NCBI RefSeq assembly: GCF_001182895.1
Contig: NZ_LFQR01000036.1
Span: forward strand, 1-60,595
Reading direction: 5' to 3'
Length of the DNA stretch: 60,595 nucleotides
Origin: Frateuria defendens
GTDB lineage: Bacteria > Pseudomonadota > Gammaproteobacteria > Xanthomonadales > Rhodanobacteraceae
Each line of letters begins with the position of its first letter. Position 1 is the stretch's first letter. Below the pieces are notes generated by a model, which saw only the letters and a list, made by a program, of their open reading frames with translations, was not told where the DNA came from and ran no database searches. A program made the position numbers and the translations under genes. Positions 55,184-60,595 of the stretch are shown here, in pieces.

Positions 55184-56905
55184 ATGCACGACGCCCCGCT
55201 CATCGCCACCATCGTCGGCGGCATCGTGCTGGCCTTCGTGTTTGCCGCGGCCGCCCACAAGCTGAAACTGCCGCCGCTGGCGGGCTACCTGATTGCCGGC
55301 GTGGTGGCAGGCCCGTTCACGCCGGGTTTCGTGGCCGACAGCCACCTCGCGCACCAACTGGCCGAGCTGGGCGTGGTGCTGCTGATGTTCGGCGTGGGCC
55401 TGCACTTCTCGCTGAAAGACCTGCTCTCGGTGAAGGGCATCGCCATCCCTGGCGCGCTGGCGCAGATCGCCGTGGCCACCGCGCTCGGCATGCTGCTCGG
55501 CTGGGCGCTGGGCTGGCCGGTGGCGCAGGGCTTCGTGTTCGGCCTGGCGCTGTCGGTGGCGAGCACGGTGGTGCTGATGCGCGCGATGGAAGAACGCCGG
55601 CTGATGGACACCGAGCGCGGCCGCATCGCCATCGGCTGGCTGATCGTAGAAGACCTGGCGATGGTGCTCGCCCTGGTGCTGCTGCCGGCGGTGGGCGATG
55701 CGCTGAGCGGGGAGGGCGAGGGCCTTTCCGTCGGCGCCATCGCGCGCACGGTCGGCATCACCTTCGGCAAGGTGGCGCTGTTCATCGCGCTGATGCTGAT
55801 CGTCGGCAAGCGGTTGATTCCCTGGATTCTGAAGACGGTGGCCAAATCCGGCTCCCGCGAGCTGTTCCGGCTGGCGGTGCTGGCGATCGCGCTGGGTACC
55901 GCGTTCGGCGTGGCGGGGTTGTTCGGGGTGTCGTTCGAACTGGGCGCGTTCTTCGCCGGCATGATGATGGGCGAATCCAAGCTCGCCCACGACGCTGCCG
56001 AGGAAACACTGCCGCTGCGCGATGCCTTCGCGGTGCTGTTCTTCGTCTCCATCGGCATGCTGTTCAACTACCGCGTGCTGCTGGAGGCGCCGCTGGCGGT
56101 GCTCGTGGCGCTCTTCATCATCGTGGTGGGCAAGTCGCTGGCCGCCTTCGGCCTCGTGCTGGCGTTCAAGCGGCCGCTGCGCACCGCGCTCACCATCGCG
56201 GTGAGCCTGGCGCAGATCGGCGAGTTCTCCTTCATCCTGATCGGCGTGGGCCTCGCGCGCGGGCTGGTGACGGAGACGGCGCAGGACATCCTGCTGGCGG
56301 CGGCGATCCTCTCCATCCTGATCAACCCGCTGATGTTCCGCCTGCTCGACAAGGCCAAGCCCTGGCTCGACGCGCGCGAGGAGCTGGCCGTGGTGCCGCC
56401 GGGCGCCGAGCCGCCCGAGCCCGTCGCCGAGCCCCTGCCGGTCACTGCGCTGCACGACCACGTGGTGGTCGCCGGCTACGGCCATCTCGGCCAGCTGGTG
56501 GGCGAGGCCGTGCGCGGGCAGGGGCTGCCGCTGCTCGTGCTGGAGGCGGAGCCCGAGCGCGTCGCCGCGCTGCGCGAGCAGGGCATCGAAGTGATCGCCG
56601 GCAACGCGGCGCAGGGCGAACTGCTCGCCAGCGCCAACCTGCCGCAGGCGCGGGTGCTGGTGGCCACCCTGCCGAATGCCTTCGAGAGCGGCGAAATGGT
56701 ACGCCTCGCGCGCCAGCTCAATCCGCAACTGCCGATCATCGCCCGTGCCGATTCGGAGGAATGCCTGGCCCACCTCGAGACGCAGGGCGCCAACAGCGTC
56801 GTGCTGGCCGAGCGCGAACTGGCCCACGGCATGCTCGCCCTGCTCGGCCTGGAACGGCCGGCGGACGGCGTGGCGCTGGGGCCTGCGGAGCCTTCGACGG
56901 CCTGA
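55184..56905 (+). CDS. ybaL: Monovalent cation:proton antiporter-2 (YbaL/KefB type)
   Basis: A 573-residue membrane antiporter. An N-terminal Na/H-exchanger domain of about twelve helices contains LAGYLIAGVVAGPFTPGFVADSHLAHQLAELGVVLLMFGVGLHFS, very close to YbaL. A C-terminal TrkA-N Rossmann domain contains VVVAGYGHLGQLVGEAVRGQ near 430 and binds a nucleotide. ATG 55184 has AAGGA eight bases upstream. It probably mediates regulated K+ or Na+ for H+ exchange. It is monocistronic. Confidence 0.92.
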   Translation: MHDAPLIATIVGGIVLAFVFAAAAHKLKLPPLAGYLIAGVVAGPFTPGFVADSHLAHQLAELGVVLLMFGVGLHFSLKDLLSVKGIAIPGALAQIAVATALGMLLGWALGWPVAQGFVFGLALSVASTVVLMRAMEERRLMDTERGRIAIGWLIVEDLAMVLALVLLPAVGDALSGEGEGLSVGAIARTVGITFGKVALFIALMLIVGKRLIPWILKTVAKSGSRELFRLAVLAIALGTAFGVAGLFGVSFELGAFFAGMMMGESKLAHDAAEETLPLRDAFAVLFFVSIGMLFNYRVLLEAPLAVLVALFIIVVGKSLAAFGLVLAFKRPLRTALTIAVSLAQIGEFSFILIGVGLARGLVTETAQDILLAAAILSILINPLMFRLLDKAKPWLDAREELAVVPPGAEPPEPVAEPLPVTALHDHVVVAGYGHLGQLVGEAVRGQGLPLLVLEAEPERVAALREQGIEVIAGNAAQGELLASANLPQARVLVATLPNAFESGEMVRLARQLNPQLPIIARADSEECLAHLETQGANSVVLAERELAHGMLALLGLERPADGVALGPAEPSTA

Positions 56906-57161
56906 GCTGTCCCGGGCCGGCTGTTCGGGGGCATCGGGTATCAAGGCGTATGTGGATCGCCAGGCCGGCGGTTGCGCGGGAGGAGTGAGTCCCGGGCGGC
57001 GGCTGTCTGATATGCCGGACCCATGCGCTGCGATGCCTGGTGAAACGCTTCAGCTACACCGTGTCGGCGGACGCCTACACATTGACGCGCCACTGGCCGC
57101 TATGGGCGGCATGCGGGGGACGGCACGCTAGGCCGGTTTACGGGAAACCGGAGCTTCAGCC

Positions 57162-57389
57162 ATGAAGGTCGTGTACTCGCTGCGCGAAGAAACGGATGGC
57201 GCCTGGAGCATCTGCCGCGGCCCCGTCGTCCTGTTCCGTCAACTGCGCCTCGGCCCCGCCATCAAACTGGCCCGCGAACTCGCCCGCGACGAACACCGCC
57301 GCTCCAGCCGCGACACCGCCGTCGAACTGCCCGGGCCCCATTCCGCCATCGAACTGGCGCGGTACGTGCGCAGCCCGATGGTGGCGTGA
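57162..57389 (+). CDS. Small hypothetical protein
   Basis: A 75-residue protein with GGAG eight bases before its ATG. The opening MKVVYSLREETDGAWSICRGPVVLFRQLRLGPAIKLARELARDEH resembles short DUF2188-type domains, with a beta hairpin followed by an amphipathic helix, but I cannot assign it. It is the last gene with the high-GC composition of the main chromosome. The 256-bp gap before it shows nothing clear. Confidence 0.65.
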   Translation: MKVVYSLREETDGAWSICRGPVVLFRQLRLGPAIKLARELARDEHRRSSRDTAVELPGPHSAIELARYVRSPMVA

Positions 57390-57681
57390 GCTTTACTCCG
57401 TAGGCGATGGCATTGCGCGTGAACGCCGTTGAGTGATGCCTCTCAGGTGGCTGCCATCCTCGGAAGCGGGTCTTGCACGGAGGTTCGCACCTTGGTCGCA
57501 TGAAATTTCGATGCTCGATCACTGCATTTGAGTAAAGACTGGTGCAGAATCGCAGGCGCGCTCGGGCTGGATACCCGTTTTGCGACATGCAAGCTACCGA
57601 ATTGAGACACTTTCGTCAGACGTGGATTCTACGTGTGATAGATTTTTGCTCAGGATGGATGATCGACGCCTAGGGGGAGAC
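57390..57681. other. 292-bp gap at the composition boundary
   Basis: The sequence changes from the high-GC style of the window to a more balanced composition within this gap. I see no tRNA, direct repeat or recombinase gene marking an insertion point. AGGGGGAGAC just before 57682 is the ribosome site of the next gene. Confidence 0.45.
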
Positions 57682-59229
57682 ATGGGCTGGACGGTAGGCT
57701 GGTTGAACCATGCCTTGGTGGCTGTCGCGTATGCGCTGGCTTACATGGGGCTAAGAGAAGTAGGTTTCAGCCATTGGGTGCCGCTGGCGGGGCTCCGTCT
57801 TAGTGTTCTCTTGTTGGCTCCTCGCCGATATTGGCCCTCCATCCTCATTGGTGAGGCGGTGCCCAATGTCTATCTGACGTTGCCTTGCATTGACGCGGGT
57901 GGATGGCTGTTTTTCTGGTCAATGAGCGTTCCGCCCATTGGCTTGGTGATGCTTGTTGTCTCGTGGTGTCAGCGTCATTTGAAGGGGCTCGCTTTCCCCA
58001 ATTATCAGCTGAGTTCACTGCTGATTTGTATCCTGCTGTCGAGCATTGTCTTGGATGCCAATGGTCTGATTTCGGCCTCTTTTGCCAAAGAGCTTGCCGG
58101 GGCGAGCTATCCGGTTCTGTCAAAATTGGCTGCTGAATATTTCTTGGGCGTCTATACAGGGGCGCTTTCGACGGTTCCTTTGGTCCTGTTGATTGCAGTG
58201 GAAGGTCGTCGAGGAAGGAACACGGGGCGTAGCACTGAAATCCTTCAGCGGAGTCGGCTGGTCCGGTGCAGCATCGTCGCCGCTGCTTTGGTTGCGGTTG
58301 AAGTGGCATTGTTCAGGGAGGCTCACAGCGCAGGCGTGCGCTTTGTCGGTCAAGCGCTGCTGTTTGCGCCGGTTTGTATTTTCTCGGTGCGCTGGGGGTG
58401 GAAGGGTGGTGCAGTCATGGGGGTGGTTACGAGCCTGGGCATTGTGCTTTTAATGCCTTCGCTTTATGACGAAGTCACCATGATGACCCAGACATGCATG
58501 GCCATGTTGCTCACCACGTTCATGGTCCTGGGTGCCCAGACTTCCAAGCTTCGGATGGCTTTGCAAGTCAAGGACAGTCATCTGCGCTGGGCCAGGTTGG
58601 AGCAGCGGTTGTCAGAATCGAAGTACCGTCAAAGTGCCTACGAACTCGCCTATGTCAACGTAGAGTTGAGCAGGGTTCACAGGCAAATGCTGACCGAGCT
58701 TCGAAATGGCATGTCACGGGAGGCTGACAATTATCGCAACGTGCTGGCGACCAACACGTTGCGACTCAACAGTTTGGCTAACGGTTTGGCTCCGCATCTG
58801 GGGGCGGGTCATCCGAATTCCCTGTCGAATGGTCCAATATTGAAGCTGATGGACGATCTGTGCATCGCTTTTACGGCCGAGATCGACAGTCAATGGAGCT
58901 GGCTTGCCCTTGAGGTCCAGACTTTGTTCTACCGCCTTGCTTGCGAGTCAGTGGGGTGCTTGCTCGTGAACACGCCAACCGATCGCCTTGGACTCAAGAC
59001 GAGTGTGCATAGGGATGGAAACGGGTGGAGCGCGACTCTTGAGGTCAGAAGCTTTGGGCAGCCTGTCGAGGCTCCTGACCAGGAAATCGTAATGAAGCGG
59101 CTAGGCACGGGGGCTCTCGATTTGTCCGAGCTTCGGCTTCGTGCCCAGCTTTATGACGGAGACGTCACGTTTCTGGATAAACAGACTATTGCAATCACGC
59201 TGCATGAATCGGTAGAGACGCTTGCCTAG
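57682..59229 (+). CDS. MASE1 membrane sensor with degenerate histidine-kinase module
   Basis: A 515-residue protein. The first 290 residues hold about eight membrane helices and the MASE1 hallmark SHWVPLAGLRLSVLLLAPRRYWPSILIGEAVPN (residues about 28-60). A coiled-coil stretch (about 295-345) follows, then a UhpB/LytS-like module. Where HisKA_3 kinases read ELHD, this reads ELRNG (339-343), losing the phospho-acceptor His. The N-box YRLACESVGCLLVN (from 417) lacks the ATP-binding Asn, and no G-box GxG is seen. It should sense but not phosphorylate. ATG 57682 has GGGGGAG upstream; 57655 and 57580 are alternatives. It is convergent with the repeat-peptide gene and is less GC-rich than the rest. 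Confidence 0.85.
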   Translation: MGWTVGWLNHALVAVAYALAYMGLREVGFSHWVPLAGLRLSVLLLAPRRYWPSILIGEAVPNVYLTLPCIDAGGWLFFWSMSVPPIGLVMLVVSWCQRHLKGLAFPNYQLSSLLICILLSSIVLDANGLISASFAKELAGASYPVLSKLAAEYFLGVYTGALSTVPLVLLIAVEGRRGRNTGRSTEILQRSRLVRCSIVAAALVAVEVALFREAHSAGVRFVGQALLFAPVCIFSVRWGWKGGAVMGVVTSLGIVLLMPSLYDEVTMMTQTCMAMLLTTFMVLGAQTSKLRMALQVKDSHLRWARLEQRLSESKYRQSAYELAYVNVELSRVHRQMLTELRNGMSREADNYRNVLATNTLRLNSLANGLAPHLGAGHPNSLSNGPILKLMDDLCIAFTAEIDSQWSWLALEVQTLFYRLACESVGCLLVNTPTDRLGLKTSVHRDGNGWSATLEVRSFGQPVEAPDQEIVMKRLGTGALDLSELRLRAQLYDGDVTFLDKQTIAITLHESVETLA

Positions 59230-59256
59230 GCGCCTTGAGGTTTTTTCAAGGCGCCT
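59228..59256. terminator. Bidirectional hairpin between the convergent pair
   Basis: AGGCGCCTTGA and TCAAGGCGCCT form a perfect 11-bp stem around GGTTTTT. It begins in the stop codon of the MASE1 gene and ends 21 bases before the stop of the precursor gene. It probably ends both transcripts. Confidence 0.75.
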
Positions 59257-59277
59257 GGGTTAAGTTAAGTGAGGCGA

Positions 59278-59901
59278 CTATTGAATATGATTGATCGGGC
59301 AGGAGCGCAGGTCACACTCGCTGCTGATGGCCGGAGCAGCAAAGGTTTTTGCGTCATCTACCGATTGCTGGATGTGATTGATTGGACATGAGCGCAAGTC
59401 ACAGTTGCTGGCCTCGTCTGGAGCAAGTTGGGCGCTCGAGTCGGTCGATTGTTGGATGTGGTTGATCGGGCAGGAACGTAGATCGCAGTCACTTGTGGAA
59501 GCAGGAGCGACGGCCCACTCCTGTTCTCCCGTGGCAGGGTCAAAAGCGACCGATACCTTGGTGCTATCGTCGCTATAAACGGGCTCGGAAGGCGTAGCGG
59601 TGGCAAATGGCTGGGGGGCATCCGGCGTCGAAACCGTGCCCGAGTCTGCGCCGATCGGCAATACGAGATAGTGGCCCCCGCCGCTGGCGACCGCGACGCG
59701 GACTTGTCCGCTGGTGTCGTTGATCTGGATGTAACGCACCCCGTCCTTGAGAAAGACATAGGCGTGGAAGCGGGGGCTCAGCGATACGTTCTTGGCCGAG
59801 GGAAAGGGAGTGCCCAAGCCCTGAAATTGACTGGCGCCGGATGCCCACGCGGACGAACTTGCGAGCAGAAAAGCTCCGAGCACTAGGCCCTGGATCTTCA
59901 T
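59278..59901 (-). CDS. Exported protein with three identical CDLRSCPINHIQ units; candidate peptide precursor
   Basis: A 207-residue protein of unknown family. A Sec signal peptide ends in AWA at residue 20. Residues 21-110 look like a small beta domain (SPRFHAYVFLKDGVRYIQIN, VRVAVASGGGHYLVLPIG). From 111 it is Ala/Pro/Ser/Thr/Asp-rich. Units CDLRSCPINHIQ lie at 139-150, 167-178 and 196-207. Each is preceded by Ser and then Asp, Asn or Glu, the linkers are 16 and 17 residues, and the last unit ends at the stop codon. The CxxxxC could close a six-residue disulfide ring. AGGAG lies seven bases before ATG 59901. Likely a secreted multi-copy peptide precursor; metal-binding repeats are the alternative. 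Confidence 0.85.
   Translation of the reverse strand: MKIQGLVLGAFLLASSSAWASGASQFQGLGTPFPSAKNVSLSPRFHAYVFLKDGVRYIQINDTSGQVRVAVASGGGHYLVLPIGADSGTVSTPDAPQPFATATPSEPVYSDDSTKVSVAFDPATGEQEWAVAPASTSDCDLRSCPINHIQQSTDSSAQLAPDEASNCDLRSCPINHIQQSVDDAKTFAAPAISSECDLRSCPINHIQ
59281..59487 (-). repeat. Three coding repeats of the 12-residue unit
   Basis: The units are at 59452-59487, 59368-59403 and 59281-59316. The amino acids are identical in all three, yet 9 of 12 codons differ between the first and second and 7 of 12 in each other pair, all synonymous. That is not recent duplication; the peptide sequence itself is under selection. Confidence 0.9.
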
Positions 59902-60033
59902 AAAAAATCTCCTTTTCCCCATGGTCCCGGCAGTATCGCATGCCCGGATCGAGCCATGGCAAGCAAGCGAAGACGCCAGATGTGAAAAAACGTGGATGCA
60001 CTTCGCATTTGTGGGCGTGACGGGGATGGATTT

Positions 60034-60153
60034 ATGTCTCAGGTAATTGGTCGACTTATTAGTCAGGGCGATATTCGGACGCTGAATCGGCTCACTCCTG
60101 AGCATCGTGCCGAAGCACAGCGATTGTTCGTTGGGCTGCCCGGCGGGGCGTAG
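60034..60153 (+). CDS. Possible 39-residue small protein, divergent from the precursor gene
   Basis: An ATG opens a 39-codon frame: MSQVIGRLISQGDIRTLNRL then TPEHRAEAQRLFVGLPGGA. It reads as one amphipathic helix bundle with a basic face. It starts about 130 bp from the divergent precursor gene and has a GGGGA-like site upstream. The low GC matches its neighbour. No family is recognised and it may be a fragment; coding status is uncertain. Confidence 0.4.
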   Translation: MSQVIGRLISQGDIRTLNRLTPEHRAEAQRLFVGLPGGA

Positions 60154-60501
60154 AGCGAGTGGTTTTCGCTTGGCTTGCATGGTCATCGACGAGGCAGGGG
60201 CGAAGTAACTTGCGGAGCGCGCCATGGTTCTGCCCAAGGAGGAGGCTACTACTTCATGCAGGCCTCTCACCGGCACCGAACCAGTGCAATGGCTGCTGCG
60301 GTGCTCGTCCCATGGCTCGCATGGGGCGTGAACGAGGAACATGCCCTTGTCTAGCGGCCAGGGTGTTTTGGTTGCCCGTGCCGCGCTTGGCGACGGCTAG
60401 GTAGGCCCCAATAGCGCGCCGTCCGTCCCGCGGCGGTCCCACGTGCCTTGCTCTCCCGGCGACCACATCCGGTTGGCCAAGGGGCCACCTGATTCCCCCC
60501 A
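60154..60501. pseudogene. Unassigned 348 bp, possible transposase remnant
   Basis: No intact gene. One forward frame reads LTGTEPVQWLLRCSS at about 60260-60310, reminiscent of the EPLxWLLLT segment of Tn5/IS4-type transposases, bounded by stops. The match is short and weak. Reverse frames here look like chance. Confidence 0.25.
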
Positions 60502-60595
60502 TCACGCATCCAAGGTTGCGAGTCGATAGCTGAGCGGCGGCGTGCGAGCTGCAGCAATGATCAGGCGCGGCACCAAGGCGGCCAGATCGAAGCGG
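60502..60595 (-). CDS. Possible 3' end of a gene running off the window
   Basis: A reverse frame enters from the window edge and ends in TGA at 60502-60504. It reads RFDLAALVPRLIIAAARTPP then LSYRLATLDA. Composition and pattern suggest a real C-terminus, but thirty residues are too few to identify. It may belong to a mobile element. Confidence 0.3.
   Translation of the reverse strand, partial: RFDLAALVPRLIIAAARTPPLSYRLATLDA

Noticed and set aside
54863-56944. 693-codon reverse frame across ybaL
   Set aside because: His/Gln/Arg-rich antisense of a clear antiporter gene.
60254-60505. Reverse 83-codon frame near the right edge
   Set aside because: Pro/Arg/Gly-rich, no ribosome site and no pattern; likely chance.

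Overview
This is a high-GC chromosomal segment from a gammaproteobacterium, most likely order Lysobacterales (Xanthomonadales), probably near Rhodanobacteraceae. The basis is gene order and protein character: lptC-lptA-lptB-rpoN-hpf-hprK-rapZ-EIIA-HPr-ptsI in one array, DUF2066-perM-hda divergent from purM-purN, and an AaeXAB-like efflux operon under a MarR regulator. This is recognition from reading, not a database search.

Layout. 1-10 kb: Dps, the RNA helicase HrpA, the (p)ppGpp synthetase RelA, a repeat-rich membrane protein and an SDR enzyme. 10-14.7 kb: prephenate dehydrogenase (ACT fusion, no canonical start codon), PBP1b with a co-directional TPR lipoprotein, and an XRE regulator. 15-20.3 kb: a translationally coupled efflux operon with its MarR repressor and a palindromic operator region. 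20.4-26.4 kb: YoaA helicase, an MscS channel, TsaB, and the divergent YeiH/YeiE pair. 26.7-37 kb: a permease-less PTS array, sigma-54, LPS transport genes (lptBAC) and Kdo genes (kdsC, kdsD). 37-47.5 kb: BolA, MurA, DUF3108, PurN/PurM, DUF2066, PerM, Hda, a VOC protein, SuhB and TrmJ. 47.5-57.4 kb: ExoD, a CorC/CNNM transporter-like protein, the DUF47-Pit phosphate pair, an alkyltransferase-like protein, RecQ and a YbaL-type antiporter. Most of this is housekeeping.

The last 3 kb (about 57.4-60.6 kb) is visibly less GC-rich and differs in codon use, so it looks like an accessory insertion. It holds a convergent pair. One gene encodes a MASE1 membrane protein with a UhpB-like cytoplasmic module whose phospho-acceptor and ATP-binding boxes are degenerate. 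The other encodes a Sec-exported protein ending in three identical 12-residue units, CDLRSCPINHIQ, kept identical in amino acids while the codons have drifted. The last unit ends at the stop codon. This resembles a multi-copy peptide precursor beside a candidate membrane receptor and is the best candidate in the window for an undescribed system. That function is inference.

The window is also rich in small interspersed repeats: a 163-173 bp element with 16-bp terminal inverted repeats (three copies), paired-hairpin elements (one in frame inside hrpA), GTAGGAGC-type REP pairs (three copies) and GGGAATCG arrays (two copies). Several sit on or beside stop codons. I saw no rRNA, tRNA, CRISPR array or intact insertion sequence.
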